A stretch of 52,028 bases of DNA, from positions 1 to 52,028 of the forward strand of contig CALWAP010000011.1 of the NCBI GenBank assembly GCA_944375715.1, written 5' to 3'. This DNA is from an uncultured Clostridia bacterium. Lineage in GTDB: Bacteria; Bacillota; Clostridia; Oscillospirales; Butyricicoccaceae. The position numbers and the translations under genes are program-made. This document shows positions 15,261-22,900 of the stretch, one piece after another; the first letter of the stretch is position 1, and each line of letters begins with the position of its first letter. Below the pieces are notes generated by a model. The model made no database searches and had not been told where the DNA came from. It was given only the letters and a program-made list of their open reading frames with translations.

Positions 15261-15779
15261 TTATTCGCACCAATGCACGGCGGCTGTCTTTTCCTTGTCC
15301 TCGGGCTTGCTTACGGGATATCCCAAAGCCACGGCCACCCAGACCTTATGCTCGGCGGGTACGCCGGCCTTGTTAAGTGCGGCCCTTACATCCTCGCAGT
15401 CGGAGGTCTCCCTGAACTGATTGATCCAGACAGAGCCTATCCCCAGGCTGTGGGCTGCCAGGAACATGTTCTCGGCCACGCATGCGCAGTCCATCTGGCC
15501 TATTTCCTTATCCTTTTTGTCGGAAACCAGGATAAGGGTCTTGGCCCCATAGAAATTATACTCACCGCTGGTGCCCATATATTTGGGGATGGCGGTATAC
15601 ATATCCTTCAATATCTCGGGGTTCCTGACAACGGTTATTTGGAAGGTCTGGCCGTTCATGGCGCTGGGGGCGTACCTGCCCGCCTTGACGATAAGCTCGA
15701 CGCTTTCCTTTTCGACCTGCTTGTCAAGATAGCTTCTGACGCTTCTTCTTGTCAGGATGTTTTCAATAACGGCGTTCAT
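15261..15779 (-). CDS. Nitroreductase family FMN oxidoreductase
   Basis: A 172-residue nitroreductase-fold protein. Visible features are TRRSVRSYLDKQV at the N-terminus (FMN phosphate contacts), APSAMNGQTFQITV, and the GIGSVWINQF segment near residue 115. A GYP motif near the C-terminus completes the pattern. Such enzymes use NAD(P)H and FMN to reduce nitro compounds, quinones or flavins; the substrate is unknown. The ATG is preceded by GGGAGG and an extended -10 promoter. It is monocistronic. Confidence 0.9.
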   Translation of the reverse strand: MNAVIENILTRRSVRSYLDKQVEKESVELIVKAGRYAPSAMNGQTFQITVVRNPEILKDMYTAIPKYMGTSGEYNFYGAKTLILVSDKKDKEIGQMDCACVAENMFLAAHSLGIGSVWINQFRETSDCEDVRAALNKAGVPAEHKVWVAVALGYPVSKPEDKEKTAAVHWCE

Positions 15780-15814
15780 TTTTATTCCTCCCTGATATAA
15801 TATTTCCTTTCTAT

Positions 15815-15843
15815 ATTATACCACATGTCCCTTGCCCTTTAAA
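15815..15843 (-). promoter_or_regulatory. Nitroreductase promoter
   Basis: On the minus strand TATAAT (15820-15815) with an upstream TG extension lies 17 bp after TTTAAA (15843-15838). Confidence 0.6.
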
Positions 15844-15844
15844 G

Positions 15845-15862
15845 CGGTATCGGGGCATACCG
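15845..15862 (-). terminator. Weak hairpin after the first binding-protein gene
   Basis: CGGTAT and ATACCG form a 6-bp stem with a 6-base loop; the tail on the minus strand is CTTTAAAGGG. It is the only candidate terminator between the binding-protein gene and the nitroreductase promoter. Confidence 0.3.
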
Positions 15863-15874
15863 TATCGAAAAATC

Positions 15875-17440
15875 CTATTCCTGCCAATAAAGGTCCTGAT
15901 AAAGCATGGTGCCGTTGGCTCCGACGGCCACGCCGCCCAGATCTGCATTATAAGCCCTTGTTACCGACGAGGTGTAAAGGGATATCATCAGGCACTGCTC
16001 ATTTACCTTGCGGCATATCTCCTCCACGGCGGCCGTGCGGGCGTCTGTATCCAGCTGGGCCATGGCTGAGTCGATCAGGCTGTCAAGCTCGGGGTCGTTT
16101 ATCCTTGGCACATTTGACGCCCCTATCGACGAAGAATGCCACAGGCCCTTCATATAAGAAAGCATATCGCCTGAGGTATAGCCGCCGACGACGGCCTCGA
16201 AATTGCCGTCCAGCATGTTGGAAAGGTAAGCTGCAAAATCCATGCTCTCTATTTCCATCGTAACGCCTATTTCGTTAAGGTATCCCTGGATGACCTCGGC
16301 CGTGCGGCGGGTCGTGTCGGTATAGCTTATGCAGGTGATTATCAGGTTTTCGGTGTCGACTCCCGACTTTTCAAGGTAATCCTTGGCGGCCTCCGGGTCA
16401 TAGGGCACGGTGCCCTCTTCGGTGGCACCGGGGAACACCTGAGGGTTGGGGGAGTATGTGGCAGCGCCCCTGCCGTTGACGGCCACCGTTAAAACGGCTT
16501 CCCTGTCAATGGCGGCAGACAAAGCCCTGCGGAAATCAATATTGTCAAAGGGCGCCTTTTCGGTGTTTATGCCGAAGAAGTTCATGCGGGTGCCGGCTAT
16601 CTCGACAGCTGCAAGATCCTCATTTTCGCATATGCGCTCGTAATCGTTGGCCTCGACGTCTATAACCAGATCGACCTCGCCGGTCTCCAGGGCTATCGTG
16701 CGGGAGGAGCCTTCGGGTATGACCCTCCAGGTCATGTCGGTGATTGTGGGCATATGGTCTTTGTCAAAGTAATTTTCGTTCTTTACAAATGTCAGGCTGT
16801 CTCCCAGGACCCACTCCTTGAAGATGTACGGGCCCGTGCCTATGGGGTTTTCGTTAAAGTCGTTGCCTGCGTCTATCAGCGACTTGGGGACTATCGTGTT
16901 GCCGTTGGCTGCAAGGTCATTGAGGATAAGGGCATAGGCCCCGTCGGTCGTTATTTTCACGGTGTAGGTATCGACAACCTCTATTCCCATCCAGAAGGAG
17001 GTGTACTTGCTGGAGGATACAAAGTTCCTGGCGTACTCCATCGACGCCTTTACATCCTCGGCCGTCATTTCTTCGCCGTTATGGAACATGACACCCTGCT
17101 TTAAGTGGAACACCCATGTGCTGTCGTCCAGGTTCTCATAGCTTTCAACCAGGTCGGGCACAGGCTCAAGGGTATCTATGTCTATCCTGAAAAGCTTGTT
17201 GTAGGTAAGCTGGTTCATGTAGCCCGAAACAACCGCCGCGTGGTCATAGGGGTTGAGGGTCGTCGGTTCGCTTTCGACGGCTATCACTATGCTGTCTCTT
17301 TTTTCGTTTACATCCTGCACGTTTTCGCCGTCTGCGGGCTCTTCGGCGTTTGCCTTTGCACAGGCTGTGAATATCATGGCGGCGCTCAGTACCGCCAGCG
17401 CCAGGGCGATTATCCTATTCTTTTTGCTCTTATTTTTCAT
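15875..17440 (-). CDS. Extracytoplasmic solute-binding lipoprotein, SBP family 5 (Phe T-box controlled)
   Basis: A 521-residue family 5 (peptide/opine/nickel type) ABC transporter binding protein. The N-terminus is a lipoprotein signal with the lipobox cysteine in IFTAC at residues 22-26. Family segments follow: PTTLNPYD, LVESYENLDDSTWVFHLKQGV, FHNGEEMTAEDVKASMEYA and GTGPYIFKEW. Residues 1 to about 257 are identical to the neighbouring paralogue except residue 9 (Arg instead of Lys); the rest has diverged to moderate similarity. No permease or ATPase gene is nearby, so it must share a transporter encoded elsewhere. A T-box leader with a TTC (Phe) specifier lies upstream, which suggests an aromatic amino acid or peptide ligand. 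GAGAGG precedes the ATG. Confidence 0.9.
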   Translation of the reverse strand: MKNKSKKNRIIALALAVLSAAMIFTACAKANAEEPADGENVQDVNEKRDSIVIAVESEPTTLNPYDHAAVVSGYMNQLTYNKLFRIDIDTLEPVPDLVESYENLDDSTWVFHLKQGVMFHNGEEMTAEDVKASMEYARNFVSSSKYTSFWMGIEVVDTYTVKITTDGAYALILNDLAANGNTIVPKSLIDAGNDFNENPIGTGPYIFKEWVLGDSLTFVKNENYFDKDHMPTITDMTWRVIPEGSSRTIALETGEVDLVIDVEANDYERICENEDLAAVEIAGTRMNFFGINTEKAPFDNIDFRRALSAAIDREAVLTVAVNGRGAATYSPNPQVFPGATEEGTVPYDPEAAKDYLEKSGVDTENLIITCISYTDTTRRTAEVIQGYLNEIGVTMEIESMDFAAYLSNMLDGNFEAVVGGYTSGDMLSYMKGLWHSSSIGASNVPRINDPELDSLIDSAMAQLDTDARTAAVEEICRKVNEQCLMISLYTSSVTRAYNADLGGVAVGANGTMLYQDLYWQE

Positions 17441-17444
17441 TTTT
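16668..17444 (-). repeat. 777-bp near-identical block, copy 1 (gene-conversion tract)
   Basis: This block covers the first 257 or so codons of the first binding-protein gene plus four bases upstream. It matches 18626-19402 at a constant offset of 1958 bases with two differences that I can find (16700/18658 and 17415/19373). Identity stops abruptly at both ends. Confidence 0.92.
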
Positions 17445-17535
17445 CTTTTCCTCTCTGCCGTAATTTTTATGCCTTACAGAGAGAGGATAAAAAGACCGGC
17501 TTTTTTCATAAGCCTTAACACCTTCCTTCGGAGTA

Positions 17536-17573
17536 ATAAAAAAGCGCTTTCGTCCGTAAAAGGACGAAAGCGC
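17536..17573 (-). terminator. T-box terminator of the Phe leader
   Basis: A 12-bp perfect stem, GCGCTTTCGTCC with GGACGAAAGCGC and a 6-base loop, is followed by seven T on the minus strand. It would be replaced by the antiterminator when uncharged tRNA binds. Confidence 0.9.
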
Positions 17574-17797
17574 TGTGCAATCGTTAAACCACCTGTTACG
17601 CGGCATTCCATCAAATGCCCTTCCCGTTAACGGGGGAAACCCGTCGGCGCCTACCGGGGCAAAAGCCCTTTGAGACCGAAACTCGGAAGTGAACTTCAGC
17701 CTTTCCTACTCGCGCTTCCTTACACCGGCCGGAAGCTCTCTTCGCCTTTCGGATGAGCCTACTCTCTTCGTCATCGTCTTTGCCAATATCAGAAACT
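17536..17797 (-). promoter_or_regulatory. T-box leader with TTC (Phe) specifier
   Basis: On the minus strand the leader contains the Stem I motif GACGAAGAGAGTAG, a second AAGAGAG segment with a distal GGTG loop, and the specifier region GAAG-TTC-ACTTCCGAG (TTC at 17693-17691). Downstream is the T-box stretch GTAACAGGTGGTTT, whose TGGT (17591-17588) can pair with an ACCA tRNA end. A terminator hairpin with the typical TTTCGTCC arm follows. TTC followed by A predicts binding of uncharged tRNA-Phe, which would allow readthrough into the binding-protein gene. Confidence 0.9.
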
Positions 17798-17803
17798 GAA
17801 TAA

Positions 17804-17832
17804 ATATTACACCATTATTTTTCCCTTGTCAA
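17804..17832 (-). promoter_or_regulatory. Promoter of the Phe T-box unit
   Basis: On the minus strand TTGACA (17832-17827) and TAATAT (17809-17804) are 17 bp apart. The -35 box begins four bases after the stop codon of the upstream paralogue. Confidence 0.8.
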
Positions 17833-17835
17833 GGA

Positions 17836-19398
17836 TTAATTCCAGCAAAGGTCGGAGAATATCATGTTGCCCGAGGCGCTGACGTTTACCCCGCCGAGAT
17901 CTGCGTCATAGGCCCTGAGGTATGTCGAGGTGTAAAGGGGCACTATAGGGCAGGCCTCGTTTACCAGCAGGTTTATCCTGGAAACCAGCTCGGTGCGCGC
18001 AGCCACATCAAGGGTCGCCATGGCCTCGTCGATAAGGGAATCTATCTCGGCGCTGCTTATCCTGGCGCTGTTGGTGGCGTTTATCGAGCTTGTATGCCAC
18101 AGCCCGCGCATGTATGTCAGAACGTCGGAGGAGGTGTAACCCGCGATACCGGCTTCGAAATCGCCCTCAAGCAGCTTGGAAAGGAAGGCGGCGAAATCCA
18201 GCGTCTCTATCTCCATCGTTATGCCGACCTCCGAAAGGCAGCCCTGGATGACCTCGGCGGCCCTGCGGGTGGCGTCGGTGTAGCACATGCAGGAGAAGCT
18301 TATCCCGGTGGGATCCACGCCGGCCTGCTCAAACAGTTCCATGGCAAGGCCCACATCAAAGCTGCCGGCCCCTTCGTCGCTTATCCCGTCATAGACATCG
18401 GGGTTCATGGCGACCGATACCTCGCCCTGGCCGTTGGCCGAAACCTCTATGACGGCCTGCTTGTCGATAAGGCAGTTGATGGCGCGCCTGACAAGTACAT
18501 TGGAGAAAACCTCTTTTTCGTTATTGAGGGCCATGAAGTTCATCCTGGTTCCCGGCGTGCTGTCAAGCACTATGCCCTCGGTCTCGGAAAGGCGCTGGGC
18601 GTCGGTCGAGTCAACATCCATTATAAGATCGACCTCGCCGGTCTCCAGGGCTATCGTACGGGAGGAGCCTTCGGGTATGACCCTCCAGGTCATGTCGGTG
18701 ATTGTGGGCATATGGTCTTTGTCAAAGTAATTTTCGTTCTTTACAAATGTCAGGCTGTCTCCCAGGACCCACTCCTTGAAGATGTACGGGCCCGTGCCTA
18801 TGGGGTTTTCGTTAAAGTCGTTGCCTGCGTCTATCAGCGACTTGGGGACTATCGTGTTGCCGTTGGCTGCAAGGTCATTGAGGATAAGGGCATAGGCCCC
18901 GTCGGTCGTTATTTTCACGGTGTAGGTATCGACAACCTCTATTCCCATCCAGAAGGAGGTGTACTTGCTGGAGGATACAAAGTTCCTGGCGTACTCCATC
19001 GACGCCTTTACATCCTCGGCCGTCATTTCTTCGCCGTTATGGAACATGACACCCTGCTTTAAGTGGAACACCCATGTGCTGTCGTCCAGGTTCTCATAGC
19101 TTTCAACCAGGTCGGGCACAGGCTCAAGGGTATCTATGTCTATCCTGAAAAGCTTGTTGTAGGTAAGCTGGTTCATGTAGCCCGAAACAACCGCCGCGTG
19201 GTCATAGGGGTTGAGGGTCGTCGGTTCGCTTTCGACGGCTATCACTATGCTGTCTCTTTTTTCGTTTACATCCTGCACGTTTTCGCCGTCTGCGGGCTCT
19301 TCGGCGTTTGCCTTTGCACAGGCTGTGAATATCATGGCGGCGCTCAGTACCGCCAGCGCCAGGGCGATTATCTTATTCTTTTTGCTCTTATTTTTCAT
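17836..19398 (-). CDS. Extracytoplasmic solute-binding lipoprotein, SBP family 5 (Tyr T-box controlled)
   Basis: A 520-residue paralogue of the neighbouring binding protein with the same lipoprotein signal and the same first ~257 residues. The C-terminal part differs at many positions, for example GTRMNFMALNNEKEVF against GTRMNFFGINTEKAPF. Because the ligand pocket of family 5 proteins is formed by both lobes, a different C-terminal half can change ligand choice while the shared half keeps transporter docking; this is inference. No permease genes accompany it. It has its own promoter and a T-box leader with a TAC (Tyr) specifier. GGGAG precedes the ATG. Confidence 0.9.
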   Translation of the reverse strand: MKNKSKKNKIIALALAVLSAAMIFTACAKANAEEPADGENVQDVNEKRDSIVIAVESEPTTLNPYDHAAVVSGYMNQLTYNKLFRIDIDTLEPVPDLVESYENLDDSTWVFHLKQGVMFHNGEEMTAEDVKASMEYARNFVSSSKYTSFWMGIEVVDTYTVKITTDGAYALILNDLAANGNTIVPKSLIDAGNDFNENPIGTGPYIFKEWVLGDSLTFVKNENYFDKDHMPTITDMTWRVIPEGSSRTIALETGEVDLIMDVDSTDAQRLSETEGIVLDSTPGTRMNFMALNNEKEVFSNVLVRRAINCLIDKQAVIEVSANGQGEVSVAMNPDVYDGISDEGAGSFDVGLAMELFEQAGVDPTGISFSCMCYTDATRRAAEVIQGCLSEVGITMEIETLDFAAFLSKLLEGDFEAGIAGYTSSDVLTYMRGLWHTSSINATNSARISSAEIDSLIDEAMATLDVAARTELVSRINLLVNEACPIVPLYTSTYLRAYDADLGGVNVSASGNMIFSDLCWN

Positions 19399-19402
19399 TT
19401 TT
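18626..19402 (-). repeat. 777-bp near-identical block, copy 2
   Basis: Partner of 16668-17444, in the same orientation. The flanking upstream DNA (T-box leaders) and the downstream gene halves are clearly less similar, so the block is a sharply bounded recombination or conversion tract. Confidence 0.92.
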
Positions 19403-19527
19403 ACTCCCTCGATTTACTGTTTTTCCAAGCTTTGCATTCATTCTTGCAATACATTACGGCCATAGCCACGGCCAAACGCCCCCTTTTTCTTTGCTGCCGT
19501 GTCTACAAGTGAACCGCCTTCGGGGAA

Positions 19528-19561
19528 TAAAAAAAGGTTTTGCCCGTAAAAGGACAAAACC
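19528..19561 (-). terminator. T-box terminator of the Tyr leader
   Basis: On the minus strand GGTTTTGTCC pairs with GGGCAAAACC (one G-T pair) around TTTTAC, followed by a run of T. Confidence 0.85.
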
Positions 19562-19782
19562 ATCAAAAACCACCTGTTACGCACGACATTCCATCAAATG
19601 TCCCTCCCGATAACGGTGGAGCTCCGTCGGCGCCTACCGGGTACAAGGACCTTTCAGGCCGCGGCTCGGAAGTGTACTTCATCATTCCCTACTCGCGCTC
19701 CCTTACACCAGCCGGAAGCTCTCTTCGCCTTTTCGGGTCTGACTACTCTCTTCGTCAACGCCTTTGCGTATATTCAAAATAC
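19528..19782 (-). promoter_or_regulatory. T-box leader with TAC (Tyr) specifier
   Basis: It has the same architecture as the Phe leader: GACGAAGAGAGTAG, AAGAGAGCTTCCGG, then GAAG-TAC-ACTTCCGAG with TAC at 19676-19674. A T-box stretch GTAACAGGTGGTTT follows, with TGGT at 19572-19569, and then a terminator. The specifier context matches the Phe leader exactly apart from the middle base of the codon. It predicts response to uncharged tRNA-Tyr. About 125 bases separate the terminator from the start codon and hold no gene. Confidence 0.9.
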
Positions 19783-19788
19783 GAATGT

Positions 19789-19817
19789 ATGTTATCATCC
19801 TTTTTCCCCTTTGTCAA
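19789..19817 (-). promoter_or_regulatory. Promoter of the Tyr T-box unit
   Basis: On the minus strand TTGACA (19817-19812) and TAACAT (19794-19789) are 17 bp apart, matching the arrangement at the Phe leader. Confidence 0.75.
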
Positions 19818-19884
19818 GTATTTTTTCGGAACCAAAAACAAGCAGGCGTGTCAAAACGGTATGGCTATGAGACAGGCTTTCATG

Positions 19885-19890
19885 TATAAT
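19885..19890 (+). promoter_or_regulatory. Possible -10 box of the SLH protein gene
   Basis: A consensus TATAAT lies 32 bases before the SLH protein start. I find no convincing -35 box at the right distance. Confidence 0.3.
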
Positions 19891-19922
19891 GAAGTCAGCT
19901 ATTAAAGTAAGGAGGAGCTTTT

Positions 19923-22900
19923 ATGAAACTTCCCAAAAGGATAATGTGCGCCATTCTCGCCTGCCTGACGCTGGCGCTTTGCGCCCCGGCGGCGTCCGCG
20001 GCGGGATTTTCCGACACAAAGGGCCATTGGGCCGAAAGCTATATCAACGATGCCGTAAAGCATGGCTATGTAAACGGCTACGGCGACAATACCTTCGCCC
20101 CCTCAAAGGCAATAACAAGGGCCGAGTTCTGCAAAATGATAAACTCGGCGCTGGGGCTAAAGGCCCAGACCACCCTGGCCTTTACCGATATAAGCTCAGG
20201 CAAATGGTATTACTCCGATATTCAGAAGGCCGTGGCCGCGGGGTATATCGCGGGATATGAGGACAACACCTTCAAGGGCGACAGCAGCATCACCAGGCAG
20301 GAAGCCGCCGTTGTTCTTTCAAGGATAACTTCAGACCCCTCCCTTTCAAAGGACATCTCGGCCCTTAAAGACAGCTCCAAGATAGCCTCCTGGGCCCTTT
20401 CGGGTGTAAAGCATGTTTACGCCAAGGGATATATGACGGGCGACAACCTCAAGATGTTCAATCCTCAGGGAAACCTGACAAGGGCCGAGGCCGTCAAGAT
20501 CCTGGAAACCCTGCTTTCCAAAGAAACGATAGTCAAGGACAACCTGACGGTGTCAACCTCCGGCCAGGTATATGCCGACAAGATATATGTGGGAAGCGTT
20601 ATTATCTCCGATAAGATAGGCTCGGGCAGCGTCACCTTCTCCGGCTGCCGCATTTTGGGCACCCTTTTGATAAACGGTGGGGGCAGCTCTGGCATAAGAC
20701 TTTACGACACGGGAGTTTCCAGCATAACGGCTGACAGCAAGACCTCCCCCGGCATTGCCTGCGCCGGCGCCTCTACCGTCAATTCGACCTACATATCGGC
20801 CCCCTGCAGCCTGGCCGAGGGCGGGATCGAAAGCCCGGGGCAGGGCTTTAAGTCGGTCACCATAGGCAGCGGCACCTACAACGGCGACATAAGCCTGACG
20901 GGCTCTTTTGAAAACGTCACCCTTTCGGCCCCTGCCGGCTTGAAGGCCGTTTCGGCCGATATAAGCAGCCTGACGGTAAACGCCCAGGGCAAAAACGCCG
21001 TCATAAACCTGGACAAAAGCTCGGTTGTCCAAAACGCCTATATAAGCGCCGCCTGCTCCTTTAAGGGCGAGGGCACCATCAAAAAGGCCACTGAAAGCGT
21101 TTCGGGCGTAAGCTATGAGAAAAAGCCCGAAAGCCTTATTACCGCCGGCTCGGAAACGGGTTCCTTCCTGTTTTCATCAAGCCCCTCAAACGGTCAAAGC
21201 GGGGTCAAGACCGATACGGCCGTCGCTATCTCGTCCTCCCTGTCCTTTACCTGTGCCGACGGCAGCTCTGTCAGCTCTCTTTACCTCCAGAGCAAAGCCA
21301 TTGAGCTCAGACGCGGCTCGGAAAGCGGCACAAAGGTCATGTTCCTGCCTGAAATATCGGGCAAGACCATAACCCTTTATCCCACAAGCGAGCTTTCAAA
21401 AGATGAAGATTACTACCTGGTAATAAACAAGGGGATGTTCAAAAACTCCTCGGGAGCTTTGAACGTCTCACAGACGGTGCATTTCTCAACGGGCAGTTCG
21501 GGTACGCTGATAGAGCCTTCGGTCTATCCCGCAGACTCTGCCGAGGATTTCCCCACCTGGGGCAGCATAAAGCTGGATTTCGGCGTTTCGCTTTATAAAA
21601 AGGACGGCGGAAACATAACCTCCTCCTATGTCATATCCGACATGATAAGCCTGCGCAAAGGCTCCCTGAGCGGCGCGCCCATAGATTTTTCGGTATCCCT
21701 TTCCTCCGACCGCTCGGTCATAACCATAACCCCCGAAAGCGAGCTTTCAGCCGGCACAAAATATTATGTAACGGTAGAAGAGGGCTCGGCCGAGGACAAG
21801 AACGGCAAGGGCACGGCGGAGGTCAGGACCTACTTTACCACCTCGGAATACAAATACATGGTGCCCATGGTAAGCCCCTCCCAGAACTCGGAGGACATAG
21901 CCTGCGATACTTCCTTTGAGCTGACCTTTGACGAAAGGCTGCTCAAGGCAAACGGGGCCTCCCTTACCTCCTCTTACCTTGAGGACGAGGTCATAACCCT
22001 CCGCCGCGGCTCCCGTTTGGGCAGCAAGGTATCGGTAAGCTGCGACATAAGCTCGGATGACATGACGATAACCGTCACCCCTTCAAAAGACCTTGACGAG
22101 GACACTTCCTATTACCTGGAAATAGCCGAAGAAAGCCTTATGGGCAGGACCTATGACTATGTTCCCCCGATAACCTATTATTTCAGGACCGAAGGCAGCG
22201 CCTCTTCCTCCCATTCGGGACTTGACCCCGTTTCCACCGATCCCGAAAACGGGGAGAGGAATGTTTCGGAAAAGGCCACCGTCACGCTGAGCTATGACTA
22301 TAAGCTTTATGACGAGGACGGCTCGTCCGTTACGGCCTCCTATATCGAAAGAGAGGCCATAAGCATCCGCAGGGGCTCTTCCTCCGGCACAAAGGTCTCC
22401 TTCACAGCCGGCGTAAGCTCAACGGGCAAATCGGTCATGCTCAGCCCTGACAGCCGCCTGTCGCCGGGCCAGAAATACTATGTCACGGTCAATGAGGGCG
22501 CCTTTACCAACCTTTCGGGCGAAGGGTGCGGAAAATACACCTTCAGCTTTACCTGCGAAGGAAACTCTCTTGAGCCTTCCGAGACATATCCCGAAAACGG
22601 AGACACGGGCGTAAGCCGCCTGACAGCCATTGAGATAGGTTTTGACGAAAGGGTCTATAGCGACGAGGGAAAGAGCCTTACCTCCTCCTATGCCGAAGAT
22701 GCTTTTGAGATACGCCGCGGCTCAACTTCGGGCACAAGGGTCTCTTTTTCGGCCAGCATCAGTTCAACGGACAAGGTCATAATCCTTTATCCCGACAGCG
22801 CCTTAAGCGAAGGGTACAAGTATTATGTCATCTTGAATGACGGTGCGCTGACCAACGGAGACGGCGAAAGCTTCGGAGAATATATATTCTCATTTGAAGT

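Noticed and set aside
19540..19905. Forward open frames over the Tyr T-box region
   Set aside because: They lie antisense to a well-supported structured leader and encode nothing recognisable.
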